The notes under the pieces are model-generated. The model saw only the letters and a list, made by a program, of their open reading frames with translations, ran no database searches and was not told the origin of the DNA. Below are positions 43,980-52,881 of a DNA stretch of 64,000 nt, piece after piece. The first letter of the stretch is position 1. Each line of letters begins with the position of its first letter. The translations under genes were made by a program, and so were the position numbers. Source of the stretch: UBA9926 sp018645765 (lineage in GTDB: Bacteria > Pseudomonadota > Gammaproteobacteria > Pseudomonadales > Azotimanducaceae); contig CASIBO010000003.1 of assembly GCA_949372755.1 (NCBI GenBank), positions 124,001 to 188,000 on the forward strand, read 5' to 3'.

Positions 43980-44909
43980 TCATCTCAAAACGGCTCTCAG
44001 TTTTTCCCAGGGTCGTCCGTCAATTGCGGCCAAGCCTAGCCCAATCAATACCATGCCCATAAAATATCGTCCATGAAGCTGCTCGCCCAGAATCAGCCAG
44101 CCCAAAAAGGTTGCCGTGACGGGCACCAGAAACGTCACCAAAACCACGTTCGTCGCGCCAGATGAAGACAGTATCCGAAAGTACAAAAGGTATCCGAGCG
44201 CTGTGCAAAAGACACCGAGGCACACGACAGCTAACCAAGTTGCAAAGCTTGGATTGGCAAGCTGATCTGGACGCTCAACGAGATAACTCATTGGCAACAG
44301 AATAATGGTGGCGGCTGTGACTTGACCGACCGCCGTACTGAATGGGCTAACCCCGAGCGCCTTAAAACGGCGACCAAAGACGGATGCACCGCCATAGGAG
44401 ATCGCCGCGCCGATAATGGCAAGTTGTGCAAGGGTTGTCAGACTCATGTTCAGACCGAGTTCAGTCAAAGCCTCGGCGCCGATTAGCACCCCCACGCCGA
44501 ATAGGCCCATCAGAACGCCGATCCCTTTCTGCGGCGTCATATGCTCATCTACCAAAAAAGCACCCGCGATCAGCACTGTGAACAGCGGTGTACTCGCATT
44601 AATAATAGCGGCGAGACCTGCCCCGATGTAATTTTGACCCCAGACGATAAGCGAAAATGGGATCGCATTGTTAAGCAGCCCGAGCATAAAAAAGGCGCGC
44701 CAAAGCTTAAAGGATTTAGGCACGTCATAGCCATTGATCAGCAGAACAGCCCAGAGGACAATCGCCGCAATACCGACTCGCAACGTCACGATGGTTAAGG
44801 GCGGCAGCTCAACAACGATCACGCCGATGAGGAAAAAAGAGCCGCCCCAGAGAAACGACAATAAAAGCAACATTGCCCAGTCTTTGGCATCCATCCTCTG
44901 GTTTATCAA
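43980..44909 (-). CDS. DMT-superfamily EamA transporter
   Basis: About 309 residues. I chose the TTG at 44909, which has GGGAG eight bases upstream; the ATG at 44894 has a ribosome site that is too close. Ten hydrophobic helices form two EamA halves. The first includes FLWGGSFFLIGVIV, PPLTIVTLRVGIAAIVLW and ASTPLFTVLIAGAFLVDE. The second includes SYGGASVFGRRF and VTFLVPVTATFLGWLILGE. Family members export amino acids, nucleosides or metabolites. The substrate is unknown. Confidence 0.9.
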   Translation of the reverse strand: MINQRMDAKDWAMLLLLSFLWGGSFFLIGVIVVELPPLTIVTLRVGIAAIVLWAVLLINGYDVPKSFKLWRAFFMLGLLNNAIPFSLIVWGQNYIGAGLAAIINASTPLFTVLIAGAFLVDEHMTPQKGIGVLMGLFGVGVLIGAEALTELGLNMSLTTLAQLAIIGAAISYGGASVFGRRFKALGVSPFSTAVGQVTAATIILLPMSYLVERPDQLANPSFATWLAVVCLGVFCTALGYLLYFRILSSSGATNVVLVTFLVPVTATFLGWLILGEQLHGRYFMGMVLIGLGLAAIDGRPWEKLRAVLR

Positions 44910-45017
44910 TGTCTCGTCTCCCACTTCAAAGTTAGATGGTCCAACTGATCGATAGGCAAGGACAAACCCACCCGGCACCCCGCAACATTATCAGGACTAC
45001 GCCCGACGACTCGGCAC

Positions 45018-46109
45018 TTATTCATCGGTAATCTGTCTGCTATGAACCCGCGCACGATGACGGCTTAAAAAGAAATCGAGGGTCAACGGCCAAGCATCAT
45101 CCTCTCGATACTCATGCCCCATCTCCAATCGGCAATCGAGTGCCGGCACGTCTTGTCGTGCTCCAGGACAATAGGCGCGGCAATCAAATGGCGAGGGTGC
45201 GGCGACAGGTGTCGCAACAGCGCCAACTGGGCATCCCGAGGCGGCAGACCAAGCTCTTATCGTCGCGCTAGCGGACTCATAGAAATAACGGTCGGTTTGA
45301 TTGCTCGTGGTGGTCACGGTGAAGTCATCCCAATCCCCGGGCGGATCGGTTTTATCTTTTGTCCCAGTGATTAAAAGCGCTGGCGGCAAAGCAGTCGCCG
45401 TCGCAGGCGTCAAGTACGACTTATGCGGCAACCCAATCCAGGACGCGACCGCGGCCAACTTATTGCTTAACCGCGGCGCTCGCGCAACATCCCAGACCAA
45501 GTTACCGCCGTTCGATCCGCCCATCAAATATAGACGATCTGAATCAATGCACTGCTGCGTTTCCAGCAGGGCTAATAATTCGACTAAAAAATCAATATCG
45601 GTGTGCGACTGACCCTGACAATGGGTCCAGGCACAGGTCGTTACCGCAATCTTTGACGCTTTACACGACGGATATCGATAATCTGGGGTGAGCGCCGCAT
45701 CACAAATTGGCATACCCGTCGCAGTCACACCCGTATCCGAGCCACTGAACGTCCAGGCGTTATTCCCAAAGTCGGGGGCGCCGCTCCCCAGGCCCCGCGG
45801 CGCCACTAAGACCACGCCGCGAGCATCCGCCGTTCGACGCAAGGCATCCTGATTTAGAAAACTGTTCTCGTTCCCGCCCCACCCATGGAGCAAGATCACC
45901 AGCGGGTTATGAGCATTGGCCAAGTAATCCGCTGGATAAAAAATCCGAAATTGACGCTCGATTGATCCGACCTGAAGTACCTGTCGATCATTGCCAAATA
46001 AAGGCCGGTCACAACTTGCCGCGGTCATCATGGGCGTTAGTAAAAACCCAACTAGGACCAGCTGGCACCATTGGCGAACTGAAGGCGAGTTCAAACGAAT
46101 CAAGCGCAT
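45018..46109 (-). CDS. Exported esterase, PHB-depolymerase / feruloyl-esterase-like alpha/beta hydrolase
   Basis: 363 residues from ATG 46109, with AAGGA ten bases upstream; the frame is open to 46211. The signal peptide ends near TAASC. Oxyanion loop ILLHGWGGNENSF, nucleophile elbow LMGGSNGGNLVWD, a late GHEY with the probable catalytic His, and several Cys pairs (for example PSCKASKIAVTTCAWTHC) fitting an extracellular disulfide-bonded enzyme. The LpqC/esterase-PHB family cleaves short polyester or hydroxycinnamoyl esters. The exact substrate is unknown. Confidence 0.87.
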   Translation of the reverse strand: MRLIRLNSPSVRQWCQLVLVGFLLTPMMTAASCDRPLFGNDRQVLQVGSIERQFRIFYPADYLANAHNPLVILLHGWGGNENSFLNQDALRRTADARGVVLVAPRGLGSGAPDFGNNAWTFSGSDTGVTATGMPICDAALTPDYRYPSCKASKIAVTTCAWTHCQGQSHTDIDFLVELLALLETQQCIDSDRLYLMGGSNGGNLVWDVARAPRLSNKLAAVASWIGLPHKSYLTPATATALPPALLITGTKDKTDPPGDWDDFTVTTTSNQTDRYFYESASATIRAWSAASGCPVGAVATPVAAPSPFDCRAYCPGARQDVPALDCRLEMGHEYREDDAWPLTLDFFLSRHRARVHSRQITDE

Positions 46110-46390
46110 CAAAAACCGATCCTTATTGGTCCAACCAGAAGCGCAATCGTTGTGCCAAAAAGCAGCCAGCATTTTATTTGAGCGCCGAGGATTATTCACA
46201 CAACCGATCATACGTTAAACCAGACCAATCGTAACGTCATCGGTACCGCTTGCAGGTTGATCAGCGCTCAAAACCCATGCGGCCTGATAAAACAAGAAAG
46301 CACCTGAGCGATACAGCTGAAACTCTATTGCTTATTCAAACTCCGAGATCTTCCCTATCGACCTAGGTTCAAGCCAGCGGGTACTGCCAC

Positions 46391-48583
46391 CTATCGCGAG
46401 ACGCTGAGAGCACGCGGACCATCAACCGCCCTTTCAACCTGGTAGTAGGTTGGCGATGCTCGAAAAACCGGCCGATCAATCGCGGTGCCAAAAGCATCCC
46501 AGGCCTGATCGAAAGGCCCGAAACCGTCAAGAGGCCGCTCGCCTGAAAGACCCCACGCCATCAGTATTCGCGTGCCACCCTCGATGAACTCTAGCAGGTA
46601 GCGATCTTCAGGCGTGTCGTGCTTCTTAACGAAGACCGCATCGCCCAACAGATGTAAGAAAAACTTCAGTGCGGTAAAGGCAGGACGCAGTGCAAACCCG
46701 TTCTGATCGTCAACCAAGCCATAACCGCGGGCAGACAAGCGCCACCAATAGACCTCGCTCACATGGCCAGAACAAACCGTCAACGCTAAGAACCGCAGCA
46801 TGAAATCTGCGTAATCTAATTCCGTCTCACCAGGCGCATCAAGACGCCATTCCGCTTTCTCGTAAGTACCTGTGATCGGTGACCAAAGGCCGGCGCCTTG
46901 AATCGGCCAATTCACCTCAGAAACAATAACCTTGCTATCGACGCGACTCGACCAATCCGCAATGGCCTTCAAAAGGGCCGATTTTTCAACCGTTGAGAAT
47001 CCGCCCTGTTTGTTTTCGGGTGCGCCACGACGATCAACATACAGTAGATGTGACAGGCCATTGAGGCGTAACCCTTTTGGTAGGTCTGCTAATCCGGATA
47101 AAACGGCTAAATATTCAAAATCAATACATGCCGGACCGACGAAATTGACCGTTGGGAATTCGTGTCGAAGTTCCAGTACAGGTTGCATCAACGCCTTAAA
47201 CTCTCGATTCGTCCAGACGCCCCACTTAGACCGATTCTTCGCATGGGTTACTTCGATCTGGCTCACCTTATCGGCAACCGCCCCAACCACCATCCTTAAA
47301 AAGGCTCGCCATGAAACAGGGTCCAAGACAGCTTGGCGATCCTGAAGGATTTTCACCATTACAGGGATTTTTTCGCGATAGAGTCTTTCAACCAGTGCAA
47401 TCCCAGTCTGCCAATCTTCCGGCGTCTCGTGATGACAAAAGCGCAGAAGTACCGGCGGGCTACCCAAGGCTTTAAGTAAAGCCCATTCTTGCTCGACATA
47501 TTCAGTCCGAGGATGCAGCGCGACGCCGAACCGATTTTTCAAGGTCACAGGTTTTGAATAGCTCTCGGACAGCAGTCGGCGATAGCGGCGGTACAGCGAA
47601 GGGCTCGCGATGACGCCCCTGAATAAGGTGATCGCAATATCGCGTGGGCTACGGAGTCGGCGCTTTTCCGATCGGTCTAACACGACGACGGGTTGCGCTG
47701 TTTTTTCATCCCACAGCCATAAATCCTTGTCTGAAGGATAAGGCGAGGCTGGCCGCCCCTGACGCAGGCGTTTCAAAAACCGAATGGGATGCCGAAAGCG
47801 GCTTCTTCGACGATGCCCCCAAAACCGCTTCCGCGCTTTTTTTTCAAGCCATGCCAAGGGCTCTGGTAAATTCTGATGATTGTTATAAATCATCTTAAAT
47901 ATCTCAAGATAGGCGCCGGGCAAGGCAATTCTCGCGAGATCATGCGCCCGCTCGCGATCCCCTAACGGCGCTGAAGAATACTGACTTCGATTTAAATCAA
48001 TAAATAACGGCTCCAAATACGTTCCTGCTGACGACTTTGGCACTAGAATATTTTGATTTCCCAAATCCCCGTGCATAAAGCCCGCCGCATGCAGCCGGCG
48101 CAGCGCGGGCGCCACCTTCTCGAGCAGCGCCATCATCCCGGCGTTGTTTTGCTCTTGATCATAGATCTGTATCAATGCATCCCGAAAACAAGGAGCCGCC
48201 ACGTGGCGACACAGATAATAACTTTCGACCAAGCGGCCATGATCCCAGCGGTCCAGCCAGGCTATCGGCTCTGCTGTACCCAGTGCCTTCTGATATAAAA
48301 ACTCCCCAGCATAATAGGAACGCGCCGCTTTTGACCCATTGCGACGGTCAAACCAATCTTTGAAAAAGGACTGTCTGCCAAACACCTTAATCGCGACACT
48401 GACAGCCTGGCCGCCCATCACAAGATCAGACGTCAGAACCTGATCATGCCCATCAGACAGCGGCAGCACCTGACCCGCATCGAGCCACTGCGGCACCGAT
48501 GCCAATTGCGCCATCAATTCAGTGGCATCAAAGCGACTTGAAATGTTGCCGACATAGCGGCCGAAGGTCATGGGCATAACCAT
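46391..48583 (-). CDS. Kdo/WaaP-type kinase fused to a glycosidase-like TIM barrel
   Basis: 730 residues from ATG 48583; two further in-frame ATGs follow within 13 bases. N-terminal kinase: Lys66 in VAIKVFGRQSFFKDW, catalytic loop MHGDLGNQNILV (171-178) and Asp196 in FIDLNRS, as in the lipopolysaccharide kinases WaaP/InaA/KdkA. A basic linker (about 250-340) follows. From about 365 the sequence is barrel-like: NRFGVALHPRTEYVEQEWAL, PPVLLRFCHH, VMVKILQDR, VSQIEVTHAKNRSKWG, VIVSEVNWP and a C-terminal YWWRLSARGYGLVDD-type strand. These recall clan GH-A glycosidases, with Glu in the last two Glu-containing motifs. I infer a protein that phosphorylates a core sugar and binds or trims glycan. The fusion is the point of interest. 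Confidence 0.8.
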   Translation of the reverse strand: MVMPMTFGRYVGNISSRFDATELMAQLASVPQWLDAGQVLPLSDGHDQVLTSDLVMGGQAVSVAIKVFGRQSFFKDWFDRRNGSKAARSYYAGEFLYQKALGTAEPIAWLDRWDHGRLVESYYLCRHVAAPCFRDALIQIYDQEQNNAGMMALLEKVAPALRRLHAAGFMHGDLGNQNILVPKSSAGTYLEPLFIDLNRSQYSSAPLGDRERAHDLARIALPGAYLEIFKMIYNNHQNLPEPLAWLEKKARKRFWGHRRRSRFRHPIRFLKRLRQGRPASPYPSDKDLWLWDEKTAQPVVVLDRSEKRRLRSPRDIAITLFRGVIASPSLYRRYRRLLSESYSKPVTLKNRFGVALHPRTEYVEQEWALLKALGSPPVLLRFCHHETPEDWQTGIALVERLYREKIPVMVKILQDRQAVLDPVSWRAFLRMVVGAVADKVSQIEVTHAKNRSKWGVWTNREFKALMQPVLELRHEFPTVNFVGPACIDFEYLAVLSGLADLPKGLRLNGLSHLLYVDRRGAPENKQGGFSTVEKSALLKAIADWSSRVDSKVIVSEVNWPIQGAGLWSPITGTYEKAEWRLDAPGETELDYADFMLRFLALTVCSGHVSEVYWWRLSARGYGLVDDQNGFALRPAFTALKFFLHLLGDAVFVKKHDTPEDRYLLEFIEGGTRILMAWGLSGERPLDGFGPFDQAWDAFGTAIDRPVFRASPTYYQVERAVDGPRALSVSR

Positions 48584-48889
48584 TTACTTAGACTATTTAA
48601 AGAGGCTCAATATTACCTTGTTATGGCGACACGGGTCGAACAGACAGGCTGAAAGACTTGACTGGACAGTCCCTGTTTCCCCAACACACTGCTTGATCGA
48701 ACCTTATGATCAAGGTATCCCCAAAAAGACCCTAGCAATCAAACTATTGAATTCAGAAAAATTCGGTCGATAGCAGGCTTAGTTTGAGGCGCAAGTCCGC
48801 ATTAGGTTGCTTGCTTTTTATTTGGTAATGTTTGGGCGACGGCCGAGCAAAGTTTAGGCCCCATACGACGCAACCTCGGAGCACTCTAA
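48584..48889. other. Divergent intergenic region, about 300 bases, AT-rich
   Basis: It separates the kinase-glycosidase gene (minus) from the paraoxonase-like lipoprotein gene (plus). It is visibly richer in A and T than the flanking genes, so promoters for both are likely here. I cannot fix exact -35/-10 pairs. Confidence 0.4.
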
Positions 48890-50044
48890 ATGGCTTACTT
48901 TAACTTATCCGTTCTATTATCCTGCTTAACATTGATTGCTGCCTGTGCGCCACCGACGGCGGATACCGCGTCGTCTGAAACGCTAACCGAGGCCGATGAG
49001 CGTCTGGCGCTGGCTGCAGCATCAGGCTTATTCCAACCCAAGGTGGCCACCGATTTATTAGACTGCTTACCCAGCGCGGATATGACAGTACATTGCGGCT
49101 TTCAGAATCCAGAAGATTTGGTTGCCCTACCCGGTGAGCAGTTCCTCATTGTCAGCGAAATGGGCGAATTCTTGACCGATGCACCCGGCAAACTGTCATT
49201 GCTAAACTTATCCTCTGGTAGCCGAGAAGCGCTTAACATTGACTGGTCAGTTCAATCTAACAAACGCGGTGACATCGCGTGTCCGGCGCCCGATATCGCG
49301 TCCTTTAGCCCCCATGGAATTGACCTCACCAGCCTCAATGGGGGTGGGTTACAACTTTTGGTTGTCAATCACGGTGGCCGAGAATCGATTGAATTTTTTG
49401 AAGTTCAAAAAAGCGAAGGCGTTTGGTCTCTTGCATGGCAAGGGTGCGCTCTGCCACCGGATGACCCCTTCATCAACGATGTAGCAGGCCTTGATGAGGG
49501 TGGTTTTTTAATCACCCATATGTGGGATAAGACAACGGCTTTCGATGAGGTTGCTCGCAAATTGTTCGCTGGCGAGGCAACTGGCTGGGTTTACGAGTGG
49601 CAACCTGGTCAAGGCTTTACCAAAGTATCTGGATCAGACGATTTAATGCCTAATGGTATTGCCGTGAGTCGCGACAATACCAAAATATTTGTGAATAGTT
49701 ACTTTGGGGGTAAGACCATCAAAATTGATCGCGCTAGCGGCACCAGAGAAGGCGAGTTCCCGGTACAGCAACCAGACAACATAACCGTGGATGATGCGGG
49801 CAATCTCTGGGTAGCCTCACACAAAAATGATCCCATCGGTCAAACCTGCGCATTAGTGACCGAAGGCCCTTGTTTGTTGCCTTACGAGATTGTGAAGGCT
49901 GATCCCAACACAATGAGGGCTGAGGTGGTTCATGCGCAAGATGGCGCCCCTATGGGCTATGCCACCGTGGCGCTCAAAGTGGGTGATCGTCTGTATATCG
50001 GTTCCGCCCATGGTGACCGGGTGGTGAGTTCTGCGGCCCGATAA
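48890..50044 (+). CDS. Paraoxonase/arylesterase-like beta-propeller lipoprotein
   Basis: 384 residues from ATG 48890 with GGAG about ten bases upstream. Lipobox IAAC, Cys19. The six-bladed propeller carries the calcium and active-site residues of serum paraoxonase in the same order: Glu75-Asp76 (NPEDLVAL), His142 (SPHGID), His161 (LLVVNH), Asn196-Asp197 (INDVAG), Asn255 (MPNGIAVS), and Asp296-Asn297 (DNITVDDAG), followed by LWVASH. Paraoxonases hydrolyse lactones, aryl esters and some organophosphates. An envelope lactonase would suit BVMO products or acyl-homoserine lactones; that is inference. A gluconolactonase-like role is the alternative. Confidence 0.87.
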   Translation: MAYFNLSVLLSCLTLIAACAPPTADTASSETLTEADERLALAAASGLFQPKVATDLLDCLPSADMTVHCGFQNPEDLVALPGEQFLIVSEMGEFLTDAPGKLSLLNLSSGSREALNIDWSVQSNKRGDIACPAPDIASFSPHGIDLTSLNGGGLQLLVVNHGGRESIEFFEVQKSEGVWSLAWQGCALPPDDPFINDVAGLDEGGFLITHMWDKTTAFDEVARKLFAGEATGWVYEWQPGQGFTKVSGSDDLMPNGIAVSRDNTKIFVNSYFGGKTIKIDRASGTREGEFPVQQPDNITVDDAGNLWVASHKNDPIGQTCALVTEGPCLLPYEIVKADPNTMRAEVVHAQDGAPMGYATVALKVGDRLYIGSAHGDRVVSSAAR

Positions 50045-50072
50045 GCTCGGCTGCGGGCATTCGCTTAGGCTT

Positions 50073-50093
50073 GACCGGTTTCTGGGACCGGTC
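50073..50093 (+). terminator. Hairpin terminator candidate after the paraoxonase-like gene
   Basis: GACCGGT (50073-50079) pairs with ACCGGTC (50087-50093) around a seven-base loop, 28 bases after the stop. Only a short TT follows, so termination would be inefficient. Confidence 0.4.
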
Positions 50094-50334
50094 TTCCAGT
50101 CGTGCGATTTGAGCAGCACGCCCAGTATCGAAAGCCATCGGGCACCGCCAGCTCTTGAGCCTCAACAACGCAACCTGACACACGGGCCAACCGAAAGCAG
50201 CCGCGCCAGCAAGTTCTGATATTGCAAAAGCAGGTCTTGCCACCTATTCAAAACCGCGCGCAATGCGCCATTTTGGGCAGACCCGTTGACACCAGCGAAA
50301 CGGCGGCGCCCTATTCCCCGCCCTTTCTCTCAGC

Positions 50335-51474
50335 CTAGCTTTCGAGCTTATAGATCCGTTTAACATTACCGCCCAATACTTTTTCACGCGTTCCAATCGG
50401 TAATGCCTGAGCATACCGAGTGAGGTCATCAACCCAGGTGTGTGGATGATCAGGGTGCGGATAATCCGTTGCCCACATAAAACACTCATCGCCGACATGG
50501 GCGATAATATGCGGCGCTGTGGTCTCATCCGGATCGCCCGAGATGAAACACTGCCGCCGGAAGATGTCCGCCGCGCGAGCGCGTTTGATATTCAGCGAGT
50601 CTGTGTAGGCATCCATCCGATCGAGCATCGCGCCAATCCAACCCGAGCCTGCTTCCAGTACCCCAAGACGAAGGGTTGGAAAACGCTCGAGCGTGCCAAG
50701 TGAAAAGAACGAAATCAGCGCCTGCTGCACAATCGAGCGCAGCCATAATGCCTCACCCCAGGCTCGCCCTTCCCGTGGCCAGTCAAAAATTCCAGCCGCC
50801 GCCGCATGGGGCGTAAACGTCGGGTGAATCGCAAAAGGCACATCCAGCTCAACACATTTGGCAAACAGGGGGTCATGAACGCTGGCGCCGTGAATAACCC
50901 GATTGTGATTGAACGGGTTAACCCAAGCACCGCGGCAGCCGTCTTTCACTGCGCGCTCAAGTTCCCGCACGGAACCTGCGACATCCAGCAATGTCAGCTG
51001 TGCAATCGGCACCAGCTTACCGCCAGAGTCGCGACAGAAGTCTGCAATCCAGCGGTTATAGGCCCGGCAATAAGCGAGACTGAGCTCAGGATCCGTGACT
51101 TCAACCTCCCATAAGAGCCCGATGGTCGGATACAAAAGACAATATTCAAGATTCTCTTGTTGCATCAGTGAGAGCCTATCTGCGGCGTTACTTGCGCCAA
51201 ACGGAAAGTTGTCCGCGTAACGGCGATCCGGGCTGGGGCGCATATTCTCTTCACCCATCGCACCGAGCAACCCCAGCGAGCCCTTGCGAGATCGCTGGCT
51301 GGGCTGACCGTCGATCTCAAGGTATTCATAACCGGCGTCATCGACCTGGATTCTTAAGGCGCGGGGGCGATATTTTTCTTCCAGGTAGGTTTCCCAGAGA
51401 TCGGGCGGCTCTAGGATGTGTCCGTCTGCATCGACTGTACCGTCATAGGGAAACCGTTTTATCTCATAAGCCAT
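50335..51474 (-). CDS. Amidohydrolase family 2 (ACMSD-like) metal-dependent hydrolase
   Basis: 379 residues from ATG 51474, with AAGGA ten bases upstream; the frame is open to 51504. The metal-site motif is DADGHILEP (Asp17-x-His19). A barrel with FAIHPTF (His) and a late WATDYPHPDHP (Asp) follows, plus LGVLEAGSGW. The family includes decarboxylases of aromatic acids and hydrolases of lactone-type intermediates; many uncharacterised members sit in steroid and xenobiotic clusters. It is divergent from the PRISE-type reductase, the starts being about 117 bases apart, which suggests shared regulation. Confidence 0.88.
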   Translation of the reverse strand: MAYEIKRFPYDGTVDADGHILEPPDLWETYLEEKYRPRALRIQVDDAGYEYLEIDGQPSQRSRKGSLGLLGAMGEENMRPSPDRRYADNFPFGASNAADRLSLMQQENLEYCLLYPTIGLLWEVEVTDPELSLAYCRAYNRWIADFCRDSGGKLVPIAQLTLLDVAGSVRELERAVKDGCRGAWVNPFNHNRVIHGASVHDPLFAKCVELDVPFAIHPTFTPHAAAAGIFDWPREGRAWGEALWLRSIVQQALISFFSLGTLERFPTLRLGVLEAGSGWIGAMLDRMDAYTDSLNIKRARAADIFRRQCFISGDPDETTAPHIIAHVGDECFMWATDYPHPDHPHTWVDDLTRYAQALPIGTREKVLGGNVKRIYKLES

Positions 51475-51591
51475 CGTTGATTTGTCCTTTTCAGTTTGAA
51501 GCACAAAATTCGTAATGATTTAGGGGTCCGCATTCCACCGACGGTCTCAAGACACTATCATGCAAGTTCGACGCACAATCAAGGTAGTGAG

Positions 51592-52680
51592 ATGGATATG
51601 AAAGTAGTCGTTGTCGGTGGCAGCGGCGTGGTGGGTCGCGCCATACTCGAGGATTTAACCGCAACCGGCATTACTTACGTTGCGCTGTCGCGCCGCCCGC
51701 CGGATCTGCCAGACAGTCATTTCGTGGCCCTCGACCTCAACGACGCGTCTCAGTGCCAAAGCGTCGTTGACTCACACCTGCGCGACATCACCCACGTGGT
51801 GTATGCAGCGCTGTACGAGCAGCCAGGTCTGATTGCCGGCTGGCAGAATAATGAACAGATGCAGCGAAATCTCACGATGCTATCGAACCTTATGACGCCG
51901 CTTTCCAAACGCAGCAAACAGCTTCAGCACATTACGTTATTGCAGGGCACCAAAGCGTACGGCGCCCATGTGACCCCCATGACAATACCCGGGCGCGAGC
52001 GTGAAGCCCGCCACCCACACAAAAACTTTTACTGGTTGCAGGAGGATTTGCTGCGTGAGCAGGCAGCGCAACACAACTGGGCCTTCACGATCTGGCGACC
52101 TCAAATTATTTTTGGACATGCGCTGAACGCACCGATGAATATGCTGGCAGCGCTGGGGGCCTACGCTGCGCTGCAGTCGCACCAGGGGCTCAGCCTAAGC
52201 TACCCTGGCGGGCCATCGGGTGTTATGGAGGCGATTGACGCCGATATACTTGCCAGAGCAATCCGCTTTGCCTGGTCAAATGACGCCTTCGTCAATGAAA
52301 CCTTTAACATTACCAATGGGGACGTTTTTAGGATGCAGGACATCTGGCCGGCCTTATGCGACATTTTCAACCTGGATGCTGGACCCGCGGCGCCACGCCT
52401 GCTGTCAGAAACCTGCTATGACCAGGAAACCATCTGGACTGAAATTGTTGCCCATCACAAGCTCAAACCGTACAGCCTTCGCCAGGTTGTTGGCGACAGT
52501 TTTTTCTATGCGGACGCGCTCTTCAATGCGGGCGGCACCCAACCCCCACCGCCATCATTGCTGAGCACCATCAAGTTGCGGGAAGCCGGGTTTGCTGAAT
52601 GCGTCGACACCGAGGTCATGCTGCGCCGCTGGTTTGCTAAACTTCAAGATCTGGCGATACTGCCGAACGCACGAGGGTAA
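51592..52680 (+). CDS. PRISE-type SDR (progesterone 5-beta-reductase / iridoid-synthase-like)
   Basis: 362 residues from ATG 51592, with AAGG eight bases upstream; the frame is open to 51496. Rossmann motif GGSGVVG (9-15). Catalytic Lys121 in LLQGTKAYG and Tyr147 in NFYWLQEDLL match the atypical Lys/Tyr pair of plant progesterone 5-beta-reductases. FNITNGDVFRMQDIWPALCDIF and IWRPQIIFGHALN are also typical. PRISE enzymes reduce C=C bonds of enones with NADPH. A bacterial member next to an amidohydrolase may act on terpenoid or steroid enones; the substrate is not known. Confidence 0.87.
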   Translation: MDMKVVVVGGSGVVGRAILEDLTATGITYVALSRRPPDLPDSHFVALDLNDASQCQSVVDSHLRDITHVVYAALYEQPGLIAGWQNNEQMQRNLTMLSNLMTPLSKRSKQLQHITLLQGTKAYGAHVTPMTIPGREREARHPHKNFYWLQEDLLREQAAQHNWAFTIWRPQIIFGHALNAPMNMLAALGAYAALQSHQGLSLSYPGGPSGVMEAIDADILARAIRFAWSNDAFVNETFNITNGDVFRMQDIWPALCDIFNLDAGPAAPRLLSETCYDQETIWTEIVAHHKLKPYSLRQVVGDSFFYADALFNAGGTQPPPPSLLSTIKLREAGFAECVDTEVMLRRWFAKLQDLAILPNARG

Positions 52681-52881
52681 CGAAATTTCAGCCTTGAATT
52701 GTGCTGACGTCTACTTGATCGGAATAGGTGCCCGGCTGATGCCACAGAAATGAGGATTATGCTGGCCGTGGTAGCCAAACCGGTTGCGGTCTTTTCTAAC
52801 ACAATTAATTACAAAGGCCGTGAGGAAAGAGATAGACTCATCACTTAATCAAGAAAATTTTACGATCAAAGAATTTCGACT

